From the NCBI RefSeq assembly GCF_018141425.1, contig NZ_CP058561.1, forward strand, positions 4,650,001 to 4,714,000: 64,000 nt of DNA, written 5' to 3'. This DNA comes from Vallitalea guaymasensis (GTDB lineage Bacteria > Bacillota > Clostridia > Lachnospirales > Vallitaleaceae). Below the pieces are notes generated by a model. The model had not been told where the DNA came from. It made no database searches and saw only the letters and a list, made by a program, of their open reading frames with translations. Below are positions 46,032 to 57,209 of the stretch, one piece after another (positions within the stretch are counted from its first letter, which is position 1; every line of letters begins with the position of its first letter). The translations under genes were made by a program, and so were the position numbers.

Positions 46032-46379
46032 ATGGATAAAGACTTTGAAAAAGTAATACAAGAATTAAAATTACAACTGTTGCCTAATGACATATGGGAT
46101 AATCTTCCTAGCGGAGATTTTCCTCTTAACGTAGGAAATTATCAGAAATTTAATTTTGAAATTAGACCTCGTGAAAAATGTCACTATAAAGGACATTTCC
46201 ACGTTAAAGCAGGTGAATTCAGTGGAAGTTATTTAATTGTACCTGTCCAAAAAAGGGATGGTAATTTTTCTTCGAAGGATAATAAAATAATTATAAATTG
46301 GGGAATTGCACATCAAGATATACTAATTTGTAAATGGAATTCACTTCATCCTGACAAGGAGATAATAATTAATGGATAA
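46032..46379 (+). CDS. Hypothetical protein, first gene of the HExxH cassette
   Basis: This 115-residue soluble protein contains NFEIRPREKCHYKGHFHVKAG and IINWGIAHQDILICKW; the pattern suggests a beta-rich fold with several His and Cys residues. An ATG follows ACGGAGG. The last 8 bp overlap the next gene, so translation is probably coupled. No family is recognised. Its pairing with a metalloprotease-like protein suggests a partner, inhibitor or sensor, but this is only inference. Confidence 0.68.
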   Translation: MDKDFEKVIQELKLQLLPNDIWDNLPSGDFPLNVGNYQKFNFEIRPREKCHYKGHFHVKAGEFSGSYLIVPVQKRDGNFSSKDNKIIINWGIAHQDILICKWNSLHPDKEIIING

Positions 46380-47379
46380 TACTTTTCTTCAAAAAAGCTG
46401 TAATTATTCGTGGTTTAGTGGGACCGATATAATTGTATATGATTTGTATAAAAAATATGCAGAATCGTACTTAATTACAAAAGGAATTCAAAAATTATTG
46501 ACTTTTGACTATATACGATCTCCTTATATTGATGCCGTAATTAATACAATGGATAACAAAAAAATAAAATTATATGTAACCGAAGGAACATTATTAAGAA
46601 TATACGAAATCTTTTATAAGCTTAATCTATGTACAGATATATGTCAATGTAAGTTTACTTATTCTAAGGAAAATATTAAAAGAATAAAACTAATATCAAG
46701 AGATGAAGAAAACAGAGAAATTCCTGTTATTTTCCACATTAATGCTGATAGTAGAGTAAATGCAATAGCTGAATATATGTCAATGTTTGCTGTCAAGTTT
46801 GTTATTTTACATGAACTAGGTCATTATTTAAATGGCCATTGCGGATATTCAAGATCAGTTAACCAAAACAAATTTACATTTCATCTAAACGAACCAATAC
46901 ATATTAAGCTATCCTCTAAACAATCTAAAGCATTAGAAGTAGATGCGGATTCATATGCTGCTTGTTTTCTTTTTCAAGAAATGGAAGAATTAATAAAAAA
47001 TGATGATTATATTCTTTCTTTAGTTGAAGGTAAAATTGATGTTTACAGGCTTTTTGCAGCGGGCATACAAGGTGTATGTTGTCTGATGGGCATCGATAAC
47101 AAAATAAGCAATACTCATCCTAAGTCATCAGTAAGAGCTTGTTTATGCATAGATGGAGCATGTAGACTAATAAATGATAATGATTATAAAGACGAAATAT
47201 TTAAAACTATTGCCAACGTTGTTAGTTTTTTTAATACTTTAAATAATGTAGATAAGGATAAATTTGTTAACGATATGGTGTCTTATGGCAGAGAGGCAAA
47301 AGAGATTGAAGATTGTTGGCGCAAAGATATGTATTATAAAGTAAAACAATTTGCCTTATCATATATTTCTAATTATTAA
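46372..47379 (+). CDS. Putative HExxH zinc metalloprotease
   Basis: This 335-residue protein has a zincin motif HELGHYLNGH near residues 147-156 and a downstream ALEVDADSYAA near residue 188, where E or D can give the third zinc ligand as in gluzincins. No membrane segment or signal peptide is seen, so it is likely cytosolic. The N-terminal 140 residues match no family I know. ImmA/IrrE-type regulators and Lit-type (U49) phage-exclusion proteases share the motif style but are not clearly matched. It sits next to a mobile element, which fits a defence or regulatory role; that is inference. Confidence 0.72.
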   Translation: MDNTFLQKSCNYSWFSGTDIIVYDLYKKYAESYLITKGIQKLLTFDYIRSPYIDAVINTMDNKKIKLYVTEGTLLRIYEIFYKLNLCTDICQCKFTYSKENIKRIKLISRDEENREIPVIFHINADSRVNAIAEYMSMFAVKFVILHELGHYLNGHCGYSRSVNQNKFTFHLNEPIHIKLSSKQSKALEVDADSYAACFLFQEMEELIKNDDYILSLVEGKIDVYRLFAAGIQGVCCLMGIDNKISNTHPKSSVRACLCIDGACRLINDNDYKDEIFKTIANVVSFFNTLNNVDKDKFVNDMVSYGREAKEIEDCWRKDMYYKVKQFALSYISNY

Positions 47380-47564
47380 AAATTATGATATTAGGGTATC
47401 AACAATAAAAACAACCACTGTTTTTAGGTGTCTATGAGGCTTTTATATATTATTCTAATTCAATTGATATAGAATAGTTAATAGCTACATAAAGAGAGCA
47501 CTTTTTTAGTACATAATTGAACTTAGGTTAATGTTTTAAATAGGCAAATTAAACGATTTTTAAT

Positions 47565-47710
47565 TAATGGCTAATGGCAGCTTCCATTGATTCCATCACC
47601 TAACAAAATGTCTCCGTACGCTACGCACATTCCTTAACTGGGTGCGAGCATTGCCAAGAAGAGGGGCTCAGCGGGTCCAGTTCAGTAACGTTGGAAACAA
47701 GGTACGATAT
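47565..47710 (+). ncRNA. G+C-rich structured block, candidate noncoding RNA
   Basis: The block is about half G+C in a roughly 30% background and has no ORF. Four helices nest perfectly: 47615-47619 with 47702-47706, 47630-47633 with 47693-47696, 47636-47641 (AACTGG) with 47677-47682 (CCAGTT), and 47646-47649 (GAGC) with 47666-47669 (GCTC). A hairpin AATGG/CCATT lies just before. A terminator follows within 20 bp. It resembles a short structured transcript, but strand and function are unproven. Confidence 0.4.
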
Positions 47711-47727
47711 GAATGACTAATATAAAG

Positions 47728-47770
47728 TCCTAAGAAGTAGATAAAAGAGTCTATTTTTTAGGATTTTTTT
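47728..47770 (+). terminator. Intrinsic terminator before parA
   Basis: TCCTAA (47728-47733) pairs with TTAGGA (47758-47763), with inner TAGA/TCTA pairing and seven T residues. It ends whatever is transcribed from the structured block or from the HExxH cassette. Confidence 0.65.
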
Positions 47771-47895
47771 ATTTGATATATAAACTGCAATAAATCTTGC
47801 CAATCATAATACAAACAAAAACGATGAAACCTTGAGATAGGTTGTCTAACATAGGTATAATCAAATTATAGAGAAGATAAAAAGGAGGATAAACC

Positions 47896-48672
47896 ATGAG
47901 TAAGATAATAGCTATTGCATCACAGAAGGGTGGCGTTGGTAAAAGTACAACCTGTAGAAATTTAGCAACTATATTAGCTAATCAAGGGTATAGGGTATTA
48001 GCAGTTGATTGTGACAATCAAGCGAGCATGACGGATTGCTTTGGAATAGAGAACCCTCATAAGTTAGATAATACGTTATATCATCTAATGATGAAGGTTA
48101 TAACAGATAATGACCTTCCACCTAGGGAAGAATACGTTATCAAAAAAGAAGGTGTGGATATAATACCAAGTAGTATAGAATTATCGGCAGTAGATATTAA
48201 CTTAGTATCAACAATGAGTAGGGAATATGTGCTTAAGACAATCATTGACGAGATAAAGGACTATTATGATTACATTCTTCTTGATTGTATGCCCTCATTA
48301 GGACTAATGACAGTCAATGTGTTAGCAACTTGTGACAGTGTATTAATTCCTGCAACACCAGAATATCTATCTGCAAAAGGACTTGAGCTTCTGCTAATAA
48401 CAATATATAAACTCAAAAGACGTATTAACAAAAGAATCACATTTGAGGGTATACTCTTAACCATGTTTGATGATCGGACGAATTTATCTAAGAATATATA
48501 TAAAATGCTTCAAGACTCCTATGGCGAGAATATCAAGATATTTAATACTAAGATACCAAAGTCAGTTAAAGTGGGGGAAGCCAATCTTAAAAGCATGAGC
48601 ATTGTAGAGTATATGCCAAATAATAAAGCAGCTAAAGCTTATCAAGAATTTGCACAAGAATTGGTAAGTTAA
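47896..48672 (+). CDS. parA: ParA/Soj-family partition ATPase
   Basis: This 258-residue ATPase has the deviant Walker A KGGVGKSTTCRN at residues 11-22, Walker A' DCDNQASMT near 41 and Walker B YILLDCMPSLG near 125. With a ParB partner it maintains or segregates the element. It has an AAAGGAGG ribosome site and is followed by a terminator. It is the first gene of the conjugative element module in view. Confidence 0.95.
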   Translation: MSKIIAIASQKGGVGKSTTCRNLATILANQGYRVLAVDCDNQASMTDCFGIENPHKLDNTLYHLMMKVITDNDLPPREEYVIKKEGVDIIPSSIELSAVDINLVSTMSREYVLKTIIDEIKDYYDYILLDCMPSLGLMTVNVLATCDSVLIPATPEYLSAKGLELLLITIYKLKRRINKRITFEGILLTMFDDRTNLSKNIYKMLQDSYGENIKIFNTKIPKSVKVGEANLKSMSIVEYMPNNKAAKAYQEFAQELVS

Positions 48673-48710
48673 CATTGTTCACTGAGTAAATTCATATAAA
48701 AATATTATGA

Positions 48711-48765
48711 AGGACAACGGTTTAAATTCCTATTCTTTTCACTGAATAACCGTTGTCCTATTTTT
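48711..48765 (+). terminator. Intrinsic terminator between parA and parB
   Basis: AGGACAACGGTT (48711-48722) pairs perfectly with AACCGTTGTCCT (48748-48759), followed by a T-run. Confidence 0.82.
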
Positions 48766-48842
48766 ATGTTTAAAACCAAGTTTGTAAGTTTGAGAGCATC
48801 AATAATTAAAAGAAAATATGATTTGTGGAAGGAGATGTTAAA

Positions 48843-48899
48843 TTGAATAAAGCTGATATCAAAAAAGGTGAAGCTCTTCATGACGATATTTGGAGATGA
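48843..48899 (+). CDS. Possible 18-residue leader peptide
   Basis: A TTG 8 nt after a good GAAGGAG ribosome site opens 18 codons ending in TGA, about 60 bp before parB. It could be a leader peptide or a remnant of a longer gene. There is no conservation evidence. Confidence 0.2.
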   Translation: MNKADIKKGEALHDDIWR

Positions 48900-48958
48900 T
48901 TGTGTTAAGAAAGCAAAAAATACTTAAGATGAACAGTTAAGTAAGGAGTTGATAAAAA

Positions 48959-49999
48959 TTGGGAAAAGATGAAGCAAAAAAGGTACAGCCTTTTATGGCA
49001 ATTTTCGGTGAGGATTATGAAAATGAAATAGAAAATAAAGATGAAAAAATTAATCAAGATATGATAAAGATAGAACAACTAGTACCATTTAAAAACCATC
49101 CTTTTAAGTTATATGAGGGAGATAGGTTTAATGAAATGGTAGAGAGCATAAAACAATTTGGTGTAATTGTACCTATTGTGGTAAGAAAGCAAAAACTTAG
49201 ATTTGAAATACTCTCAGGACATAATAGAGTCGAAGCTTGTAAGGCATTGGGACTTAGTGAAATACCAGGTATTGTTAAGGAAGGGTTAACAGAAGAAGAA
49301 GCACTCCTTATAGTAACTGAAACTAATACAATGCAACGATCCTTTACTGATTTACCTCATTCAGAAAGGGCAACAGTAGTTGCAGTAAGACATGAAGCTA
49401 TGAAGAAACAAGGAGTTAGAACAGATTTATTAAAGGAGATAGAGAAGTTATCTAAATCACCAAGCATAGATCAAGGAACTTCTTCCCCACTGGGGAAGAA
49501 GTTAGAAACCAGTATGGGAAAAGTAGGACAAGAATATAATCTATCAAAAAATTCAGTAGCAAGATATTTACGTATAGCTAAACTTCCAAAGGAATTTAAA
49601 GAATTAGTGGACATTGGACAAATAGCTATTAGAGCAGGTGTTGACTTATCTTATCTAAGAGAAGAGAGTCTTGATATTGTTCACGCTATTGTAACAGAAG
49701 AAAATTTTAAGATTGATATGAAAAGAGCTAGAAATCTACGAGGAGCAGATAAAAAAGAACCTTTAACTTTTGAATCAGCACATGCAATTATCAGAGGAGA
49801 AAATAAAGATAAAGAAAAAAAGCCTAAACCACCGAAATATTGGAATAAAGTTTTTATAAAACATTTCAAACCCGAACAGGATGAACAAGAAGTAATGAGT
49901 ATAATTGAAAAGGCATTAGCTATGTATTATAAATCTACACAGTATGAAGATGTAAATATAGAAAGTGATGAATCAGAAAATGAAGAATTAGATATGTAA
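48959..49999 (+). CDS. parB: ParB-family DNA-binding protein
   Basis: This 346-residue protein has the ParB/Srx-like nuclease-type domain (residues 40-120) with the box [14 protein letters not shown] near 83, followed by a helix-turn-helix region around the [17 protein letters not shown] stretch near 190. The start is TTG, 10 nt after AAGGAG. It works with ParA on a centromere-like site on the element; no parS match was sought. It ends 16 bp before the helicase gene, so it leads that operon. Confidence 0.92.
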   Translation: MGKDEAKKVQPFMAIFGEDYENEIENKDEKINQDMIKIEQLVPFKNHPFKLYEGDRFNEMVESIKQFGVIVPIVVRKQKLRFEILSGHNRVEACKALGLSEIPGIVKEGLTEEEALLIVTETNTMQRSFTDLPHSERATVVAVRHEAMKKQGVRTDLLKEIEKLSKSPSIDQGTSSPLGKKLETSMGKVGQEYNLSKNSVARYLRIAKLPKEFKELVDIGQIAIRAGVDLSYLREESLDIVHAIVTEENFKIDMKRARNLRGADKKEPLTFESAHAIIRGENKDKEKKPKPPKYWNKVFIKHFKPEQDEQEVMSIIEKALAMYYKSTQYEDVNIESDESENEELDM

Positions 50000-50015
50000 G
50001 GAAAGGAGGCTAGAC

Positions 50016-53000
50016 TTGAGACGATACAACAAAGTAAAGGATATATATGATTATACTCTTTTAGAGATAGTTAAAGATCGTAAAGAGTGGATGCTATTCC
50101 TAAACTTTCATGGTAGTGTATATAAACATACTTTTGATGATGCAGTTTTAATCTATGCTCAAAGACCTGATGCTACTTTCGTTGCTGATATGAAAACGTG
50201 GAATCAGAAAGTAGGTAGATGGATAAAAAAAGGAGCAAAATCCATTGCTGTATTTGACCATTCTAACAATTTACCTACTCTAAAAAATTACTTTGATATA
50301 AAGGATACAACAGTTAGAGAAGAAAATAGATTTAGCTATCCAACCTATTGGAGAATTAATGAAAAAAATGAACAATTCCTTTTAAATCGCATTAATAGAT
50401 ATTATGATGTAAATACAGTAGATGATTATCTTAAAGAACTAAGTTTAATTGGACTTCAAAAAAGAGAACAGATTATATTTAAGAATTTTAAAAAAGATAT
50501 AGAAGATAGTCACTTAAGCACTTTTGATTTAGAAAGAGTAAAAACTCAATTTTATACTACTTTACTAGAAAGTATTTATTACATGACAGCCACTAGATGT
50601 GGATTTAAAGTAACACCAGATTTTAAAGTTATAAGTTATTTCAATACAAAACCTTTAATCTTTAGAATGGGAAGTATTGTTAGTAATATAGCAGAAAATA
50701 TTCTTAGGGATATTGAAAAAGAAGTTAAAGCAATCCAAAGGGAAAGGAGTGTTGCAAGTGAATCCAATAACATTAGATTACAAAATGACCGAGCAGGGAT
50801 ATCTAGAACCAATACTGGAAGTAACGAACAAACAACTAGAAATAGGGAAGTACGGAAACAAAGCATTGACTTATCTGAAGGAAGAATACCCACACAGATA
50901 CAGTTATCTCAGAGCAGAAGGAATATTGCTGAAAACCATGTACAAGGTAAACGAGGAAGCTCATCAAAGGATGGAGCTATTACAACAACTAATGTTGACA
51001 ACAGAACCGATAAAGAATCCAGAAAACTTTTACGAGAGTTACAGACACAGGGAAATGATAAGAACAAGAGCAGAGGAAATAGTACTTCACGAAATAGTAT
51101 ACAAACCAAGATAGGAACACAATCAGAGTCGTCGTATGATGGCTCTTTTCTTTTGAACAAAAGTACTAATGAAAATAAAAACATACCTAATGAGATAGAT
51201 GAAATGAAGGAATCAAAAACTAAATCTAAAGTAGATACTTACTTGAAAGACAATATTAATAATGCTACAGATATTGACAATATTGTATATGACCTTGACG
51301 AACCTAGTAATGTAATAGACGAAGATGATTTAGATTCTAGTGATGAAAATAATATACCTAAAATAAATTATATCTATAATGCTAAAGATGGTATCGGTAT
51401 AGGTGGAGCAAAAACTAAATATAAGCAAAATATAGAAGCCATTAAGACACTTAATGTTATTGAGAAAGAAAACAGATCGGCTACACCAGATGAGCAAATT
51501 ATTTTAGCAAAATATAATGGATGGGGTGGACTTGCAAATGTATTTGATAGTCATAATAATCAATGGTGTAATGAATACCATGAGTTGAAAGATTTATTGT
51601 CACCAGATGAATATGTAAGTGCCAGAGAATCAACTCCAAATTCCCACTATACTTCACCAGTTGTTATTAAAGCCATATATAAGGCATTAGAGCAAATGGG
51701 TTTTAAGAAAGGAAGTATCCTAGAACCAAGTATGGGAGTGGGTAACTTTTTTGCTCACCTACCTAATAGCATGAAAGATTCTAAGCTTTATGGTATAGAA
51801 TTGGATAATTTATCAGGAAGAATAGGGAAACAGTTATATCAAAGAGCAGATGTTACTATTAGTGGTTATGAGAAAGCTGATCTGAAAGATAATTTTTATG
51901 ATGTAGCTATTGGTAATATTCCGTTTGGTAATTATAAGGTATATGATAGGCAGTATAATAAACATAATTTTCTTATTCATGACTTTTTCTTTGCCAAGAC
52001 AATAGATAAAGTTAGACCTAACGGTATAATTGCACTTGTTACGTCAAGGGGTACATTGGATAAAGCTGATTATAAAGTTAGAAAGTATATAGCTGAGAGA
52101 GCTGAACTTTTAGGAGCTATACGATTACCTAACACAGCTTTTAAGGAAGTAGCAGGAACAGATGTAACATCAGATATCATATTTTTAAAGAAACGTGAAA
52201 GAATATCAGTAGAAAATCCAAGTTGGATTGAAGTAGGAAAAAATGAAAATGGTGTACCCATAAATAATTATTTCTTAGAAAATCCACATATGTGTTTAGG
52301 TAATATGGAGTTTGATACAAGGATGTATGGTGAAAATAGTAATTACACTACATGTGTTGTTATAGATAAAACATTCAACTTAGAAGAAAGCTTGAACCAA
52401 GCTGTTAGTTATATAAAAGGTTCAATAGGTGAGTATAAGAGAGAAGTTGTTGAAAGTGATAATAATGAAATACTTGTAGCTGCTAATCCTAATGTTAAAA
52501 ACTATACTTATGCATACTTAGATAATAATCTTTATTATCGTGAAAACAGTCATATGAGAAGGATAGATATTACTGGTAAGAAATTAGAACGTATCAAAGG
52601 TATGATAGAACTCAGGGAAATTACAAGGAACTTAATAAACATACAAGTAGAAGGTTGTACAAAAGAGAAATTGCAATATACACAATCTATACTCAATAAT
52701 AAGTATGACGCATTTGTTAAAAAGCATGGAGCAATCTCATCTAAAACCAATATGCAAGCCTTTAGAGAGGATAATGACTATCCTCTTTTATGTTCTTTAG
52801 AAGTGATAGACCAAGATAGAAATATTAAGAAAGCTGATATCTTTACAAAGCAGACCATAAAACCTATAGAAAAGATAACTTCTGTAGATACAGCAAGAGA
52901 AGCTCTAACAGTATCTCTTAATGAAAAGGGAGAAGTAGATCTTGGTTATATGTCAGAGTTATATGATGAAGAAAAAGATGATATTATACAAGAACTTCAA

Positions 53001-56000
53001 GGAGAAATATTTCTAAATCCTATTAGATATGACAAGGATAATCCCTATGTAGGTTATGAAACCTATGATGAATACTTATCTGGAAATGTTAGAGAGAAGC
53101 TTAAGTTTGCTAGAGTCTATGCAGAGACTAATCCTGAGCTATTTCCATTAAATATAACTGCATTAGAAAAAATACAACCTAAAGATTTAGATGCTAGTGA
53201 GATTGATGTAAGGCTAGGAACTACATGGATTAATAATAAGGACTATGAGCAGTTTATTTACGAACTCTTAAAGACACCTAATTACTATAAAAATAGAACA
53301 GGTGATAGAGATGAGATATGCCTTACATATAATAATTACAATACCAACTATACTATAAATGGTAAAGGATTAGATGGAAGGTCGGTAGCTGCTAGAGAAA
53401 CATATGGAACAAAACGAATGAATGCTTATTATATTATTGAGGATACTCTTAATCTCAAAAATGTCACAGTAAAAGATAGAGTAGAAGAAGGGGACAAAGT
53501 CAAATATGTTCTCAACAAGAAAGAAACTATGTTAGCTAGAGAAAAGCAAAGCCTTGTAAAACAAGCATTTAAGGAATGGATATTCAAAGAGGCAGAGCGT
53601 CGCAAAAAATATGTAGACTTCTATAATCAAAATTTCAACAATATAAGATTACGAGAATATGATGGTAGCCATCTTACTTTTCCTGAAATGAATAACGATA
53701 TCAAGTTAAGACCACATCAAGTTAATGCTATTGCCAGAACAATCTATGGAGGAAATACACTTCTTGCACATGTAGTTGGTGCAGGAAAGACATTTGAAAT
53801 GATTGCTAGTTGTATGGAACAAAAGAGAATGGGAATTCTTAAAAAAGCTATCTTTGTTGTTCCTAATCATATTACACAGGATTTTGGCTCAGAATTTCTA
53901 AGATTATACCCCAATTCAAAGGTACTTGTTACCACCAAGAAGGATTTTGAGAAAAAGAATAGACAAAGATTTGTATCAAGGATTGCTACAGGGAGTTATG
54001 ATGCCATTGTTATTGGTCATAGTCAATTTGAGAAGATACCTGTTTCTATAGAACGTCAAGAATTAATGATACAAAAACAGATCAATGAACTTATGCATGG
54101 TATCGATCAATCAAAAACTAAAAAAGGACAAAACTGGTCAGTTAAACAGATGGAAGCTGAGAAGAAGAAGCTAGATGTAGAATTAAAGAAGTTACATGAC
54201 ACGCCTAAAGATAATGTCATTAACTTTGAAGAGCTGGGTGTTGATGCTATTTATCTTGATGAAGCTCACTATTATAAGAATTGTGCAGTTTTTTCTAAGA
54301 TGCGTAATGTAGGAGGCATAGGACAATCAAGAGCAAAAAAAGCAAGTGATATGCTCATGAAAACTCAATGTATCCAAGAATTAAAGGGTGGAGAAAAGGG
54401 AGTTGTTTTTGCAACAGGTACACCAATAAGTAATTCCATGACAGAGCTATATGTTATGCAGAGATATCTTCAAAATAAGGAATTAGAAAGTAGAGGATTA
54501 AAGCATTTTGATAGTTGGGCAGCACAGTTTGGAGAAGTTGTTTCGGCATTGGAGCTTGCCCCAGAAGGAACAGGATATCGTATAAAGAATAGATTTGCTA
54601 AGTTTACTAATTTACCAGAGCTTATGACTATGTTTAAGAATGTTGCTGATATTCAAACAGCTGATATGTTAGATTTACCAGTACCTAAGTTAAAGGATGG
54701 AAAAGCAAAAATAATTGTAGCTGAAAGTAATGATTATATTACTAATAAGATGGATGATTTTGCAAAACGAGCAGAGAAGATAAGGGCAGGAAAAGATCCG
54801 AGGATTGATAATATGTTGAAAGTCACTAATGAAGCAAGGCTTCTAGGATTAGACCCACGTACTCTTGACCCTAATGCACCAAACTATCCAGATTCAAAGG
54901 TTAATCGTTGTATAGAAGCTATCTATCAAGAATATATAGCGAGTAATAGTACTAAAGGTACACAGATAATTTTTTCTGACACAGGAACGCCCACAACTGA
55001 TGGGCGTTTTTCAGTATATCCATATATTAAAAACGAGCTAATAAAAAAGGGTATACCAGCAACTGAAATATGTTTTATTCATGATGCAAAAACAGATGTT
55101 CAAAGAGAAGCACTATTTGCAGATATGAGAAGTGGTAATAAAAGAATACTTATAGGTTCTACATCTAAATGTGGTACAGGAACCAATATTCAAGCGAAGC
55201 TAATTGCTCTTCATCATCTTGATTGCCCTTGGAGACCTGCGGATTTGGAACAACGTGAAGGTCGTATACTAAGGCAAGGGAATGAAAATGAAGAAGTTAC
55301 TATCTATAAATATGTGACTAAGTCAACCTTTGATAGCTACATGTGGCAACTAGTAGAAAATAAACAGCGATTTATATCACAGATAATGACCTCTAAATCG
55401 GTGACAAGAAGTGCTGAGGATATTGATGAAACAGTATTATCCTATGCAGAGGTTAAAGCCATAGCCACAGGTAACCCTTTAATCAAGGAGAAAATGGAAA
55501 TAGATAATGAGGTAGCCAGACTTACCCTTTTAAAAGGAGCCTATGATAGTAACAAGTATTCATTGGAAGATAGATTTTTATACAGGTATCCAAGTGAAAT
55601 TAAGAAGCAGAAAGAAATTATTGAATGTCTTGTTAAAGATATTGAAAAAAGAGATATGACAAGTTCTAATGATTTCAAGATTACTATTGAGGGCAAAGTT
55701 TTTAACGAAAGAGAGAGGGCAGGTACATATGTGCTAGCACTATTACAAGGTATGAAGGCAGGTGATACAAAGGCTATAGGTAATTTCAAAGATTTTGAAC
55801 TATCAATAACTAGTAGTATGTTTAGCAATGAAAATGGAATGTTGCTACATGGTAGTAAAACATATTTTGTTAGTTTTTCAAATAGTACTCATGGAAATAT
55901 GATTAAATTAGAAAATATTCTTGATAGCTTGGAAAAACGAATAGAGGATAGTGAAATGCGTATTGATGAATTAACAAGAAACATGGAGCAGGCTAAAGAA

Positions 56001-56189
56001 GAATTTGAGAAACCTTTTGTGCATCAAGCAAATCTACAAAGACTTGTTAAGAGACAAGCAGAGCTTAATGTTTTACTAGACATGAACAAAGAGTCAGACA
56101 CACCTGTAGTTGATGAGCAAAATAATATCAAAAATAGTAAAAAAATTAAGAGTGTGTCAATAGAACAAGAAATAGAGGAAGATTTATAA
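50016..56189 (+). CDS. Giant DNA methylase/SNF2 helicase of conjugative elements
   Basis: This 2057-residue protein combines an ArdC-like N-terminal domain (residues 1-110; [20 protein letters not shown]), a polar low-complexity linker (about 245-400), an N6-adenine methylase-like domain with NIPFGNY near 632 (in place of NPPY), and an SNF2-type helicase with Walker A GAGKT near 1253, DEAH near 1412 and RQGNENEEV near 1753. Such proteins are standard in Tn1549-like elements, probably acting in DNA processing and anti-restriction. The start is TTG, 6 nt after AAAGGAGG. Part of the linker is overprinted by a second gene. Confidence 0.92.
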   Translation: MRRYNKVKDIYDYTLLEIVKDRKEWMLFLNFHGSVYKHTFDDAVLIYAQRPDATFVADMKTWNQKVGRWIKKGAKSIAVFDHSNNLPTLKNYFDIKDTTVREENRFSYPTYWRINEKNEQFLLNRINRYYDVNTVDDYLKELSLIGLQKREQIIFKNFKKDIEDSHLSTFDLERVKTQFYTTLLESIYYMTATRCGFKVTPDFKVISYFNTKPLIFRMGSIVSNIAENILRDIEKEVKAIQRERSVASESNNIRLQNDRAGISRTNTGSNEQTTRNREVRKQSIDLSEGRIPTQIQLSQSRRNIAENHVQGKRGSSSKDGAITTTNVDNRTDKESRKLLRELQTQGNDKNKSRGNSTSRNSIQTKIGTQSESSYDGSFLLNKSTNENKNIPNEIDEMKESKTKSKVDTYLKDNINNATDIDNIVYDLDEPSNVIDEDDLDSSDENNIPKINYIYNAKDGIGIGGAKTKYKQNIEAIKTLNVIEKENRSATPDEQIILAKYNGWGGLANVFDSHNNQWCNEYHELKDLLSPDEYVSARESTPNSHYTSPVVIKAIYKALEQMGFKKGSILEPSMGVGNFFAHLPNSMKDSKLYGIELDNLSGRIGKQLYQRADVTISGYEKADLKDNFYDVAIGNIPFGNYKVYDRQYNKHNFLIHDFFFAKTIDKVRPNGIIALVTSRGTLDKADYKVRKYIAERAELLGAIRLPNTAFKEVAGTDVTSDIIFLKKRERISVENPSWIEVGKNENGVPINNYFLENPHMCLGNMEFDTRMYGENSNYTTCVVIDKTFNLEESLNQAVSYIKGSIGEYKREVVESDNNEILVAANPNVKNYTYAYLDNNLYYRENSHMRRIDITGKKLERIKGMIELREITRNLINIQVEGCTKEKLQYTQSILNNKYDAFVKKHGAISSKTNMQAFREDNDYPLLCSLEVIDQDRNIKKADIFTKQTIKPIEKITSVDTAREALTVSLNEKGEVDLGYMSELYDEEKDDIIQELQGEIFLNPIRYDKDNPYVGYETYDEYLSGNVREKLKFARVYAETNPELFPLNITALEKIQPKDLDASEIDVRLGTTWINNKDYEQFIYELLKTPNYYKNRTGDRDEICLTYNNYNTNYTINGKGLDGRSVAARETYGTKRMNAYYIIEDTLNLKNVTVKDRVEEGDKVKYVLNKKETMLAREKQSLVKQAFKEWIFKEAERRKKYVDFYNQNFNNIRLREYDGSHLTFPEMNNDIKLRPHQVNAIARTIYGGNTLLAHVVGAGKTFEMIASCMEQKRMGILKKAIFVVPNHITQDFGSEFLRLYPNSKVLVTTKKDFEKKNRQRFVSRIATGSYDAIVIGHSQFEKIPVSIERQELMIQKQINELMHGIDQSKTKKGQNWSVKQMEAEKKKLDVELKKLHDTPKDNVINFEELGVDAIYLDEAHYYKNCAVFSKMRNVGGIGQSRAKKASDMLMKTQCIQELKGGEKGVVFATGTPISNSMTELYVMQRYLQNKELESRGLKHFDSWAAQFGEVVSALELAPEGTGYRIKNRFAKFTNLPELMTMFKNVADIQTADMLDLPVPKLKDGKAKIIVAESNDYITNKMDDFAKRAEKIRAGKDPRIDNMLKVTNEARLLGLDPRTLDPNAPNYPDSKVNRCIEAIYQEYIASNSTKGTQIIFSDTGTPTTDGRFSVYPYIKNELIKKGIPATEICFIHDAKTDVQREALFADMRSGNKRILIGSTSKCGTGTNIQAKLIALHHLDCPWRPADLEQREGRILRQGNENEEVTIYKYVTKSTFDSYMWQLVENKQRFISQIMTSKSVTRSAEDIDETVLSYAEVKAIATGNPLIKEKMEIDNEVARLTLLKGAYDSNKYSLEDRFLYRYPSEIKKQKEIIECLVKDIEKRDMTSSNDFKITIEGKVFNERERAGTYVLALLQGMKAGDTKAIGNFKDFELSITSSMFSNENGMLLHGSKTYFVSFSNSTHGNMIKLENILDSLEKRIEDSEMRIDELTRNMEQAKEEFEKPFVHQANLQRLVKRQAELNVLLDMNKESDTPVVDEQNNIKNSKKIKSVSIEQEIEEDL
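50758..51114 (+). CDS. tnpV: TnpV-family protein nested inside the helicase gene
   Basis: In the +1 frame relative to the helicase gene, a GTG at 50758 follows GGAAAGGAG by 8 nt and opens 118 codons. The protein ([19 protein letters not shown], then [10 protein letters not shown], ending [18 protein letters not shown]) matches the TnpV family of transposon-encoded proteins in length and end motif. Codon use is normal in this frame, while the helicase frame here encodes only polar linker (residues 248-366). TnpV function is unknown. This is an overlapping gene pair, not an ORF shadow. Confidence 0.78.
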   Translation: MNPITLDYKMTEQGYLEPILEVTNKQLEIGKYGNKALTYLKEEYPHRYSYLRAEGILLKTMYKVNEEAHQRMELLQQLMLTTEPIKNPENFYESYRHREMIRTRAEEIVLHEIVYKPR

Positions 56190-56234
56190 ATCTCTTATAA
56201 CAATTAATTAATAACAAAAGGAGATGATAAAACA

Positions 56235-56483
56235 ATGGAAAAAAATTATGTACAAATAACGTTGCTACAGGCAATTGAAGTATTAACTAATCCACAACCA
56301 AAGGATAAAAGCATTATAGAAGAAGCAATTAGAGTATTAGGTATAAGGACATTTCTATTAAATATTGATTCATATGATATTTCAGAACCTGTTAAGGAAA
56401 AGCTAATTGATTTAAGTAATATTGTAGAAGAATTCATTAATAATTTACCTGATAAAAATCAAGGTGGTGGTAATATTGGTTAG
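56235..56483 (+). CDS. Hypothetical element protein (82 aa)
   Basis: This is a small acidic, mainly helical protein with a glycine-rich tail, preceded by AAAGGAGATGA. Its 3' end overlaps the start of radC, so the two are probably translated together. It is not recognised. Confidence 0.65.
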   Translation: MEKNYVQITLLQAIEVLTNPQPKDKSIIEEAIRVLGIRTFLLNIDSYDISEPVKEKLIDLSNIVEEFINNLPDKNQGGGNIG

Positions 56484-57195
56484 GAGAAAAGAAGATTCTG
56501 AGATATTTATAAAGAGTCTAAATGCTTTAACAGGTATTTCTCTAAAAAAGATAAAAAACTACTCAAAAGGCAATACTCCATTTAATATTCTTGAACATCC
56601 AATGGTTGTTGAACCTAATGAAAAGCAACTAACAAAAATAAATATGTTAAATGAATTTATTTCTTCTTATAAAGTATTAAGAATGAAAGAAGAACAAGAA
56701 CAAATCAGATTTGGTTGTCCAAGTGAGTCAGGGGAATACTTCTTATCATTACTTGGCGGTATGAAAGATAGAGAACGTTTTATGATAGCTTTTTTAGATA
56801 ATAATAATCATATTATAGAAACAAGGGTAGTTTCAGAGGGAACAGTTGATATGGCAGCAGTTTATCCAAGAGATATTTTGAAAATAGCTATTGCTAATGA
56901 TTGCAGTGGCATGATACTTTCACATAATCATCCAGGCAAATCTCTTATATTTTCTAGAGAGGATATTGAGATAACACAAAAAATGGTTGATATTTTTCAT
57001 CCACTTAATATAAGAGTTCTTGATCATATTGTTGTTGGGGGCAATCAATATTCATCTTTAGCTGAAAAAGGATGTTTGCCTAATATGCCACTTAATAAAG
57101 CTAGATATGAGCCTATACCATTGAGCGATATGATAAAAGAAGATATAGAAGATGATTCACTATATTATGATGACGATGAAGAGCTAGGACTATAA
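56476..57195 (+). CDS. radC: RadC-family JAB/MPN protein
   Basis: This protein of about 239 residues has the metal-binding JAMM motif HNHPGKSLIFSREDI near residue 149 (H-x-H...S-x-x-D), typical of RadC. A GTG at 56464 sits within the AAGGTGGT ribosome site, so the TTG at 56476 is preferred and overlaps the previous gene by 8 bp. RadC proteins are common in mobile elements; the activity is not well defined. The acidic C-terminal tail (DDDSLYYDDDEE-like) is notable. Confidence 0.9.
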   Translation: MVRRKEDSEIFIKSLNALTGISLKKIKNYSKGNTPFNILEHPMVVEPNEKQLTKINMLNEFISSYKVLRMKEEQEQIRFGCPSESGEYFLSLLGGMKDRERFMIAFLDNNNHIIETRVVSEGTVDMAAVYPRDILKIAIANDCSGMILSHNHPGKSLIFSREDIEITQKMVDIFHPLNIRVLDHIVVGGNQYSSLAEKGCLPNMPLNKARYEPIPLSDMIKEDIEDDSLYYDDDEELGL

Positions 57196-57209
57196 TGGGG
57201 TGATGATAG

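Larger units (their letters stand above)
47380..47895 (+). other. Gene-free stretch upstream of parA
   Basis: No ORF is supported. It contains an A+T-rich part (47380-47560), a G+C-rich structured block (47565-47710), a terminator (47728-47770) and the parA leader. It may include the boundary between host DNA and the conjugative element, but no att repeat can be identified in one window. Confidence 0.5.

Noticed and set aside
47636-47682. tRNA or rRNA fragment in the G+C-rich block
   Set aside because: No T-loop, anticodon arm or conserved rRNA stretch can be recognised; it is kept only as an unknown structured element.
50636-50893. Minus-strand ORF opposite the helicase gene
   Set aside because: No ribosome site and a hydrophobic, low-information product; unlike the plus-strand tnpV frame it matches no family.
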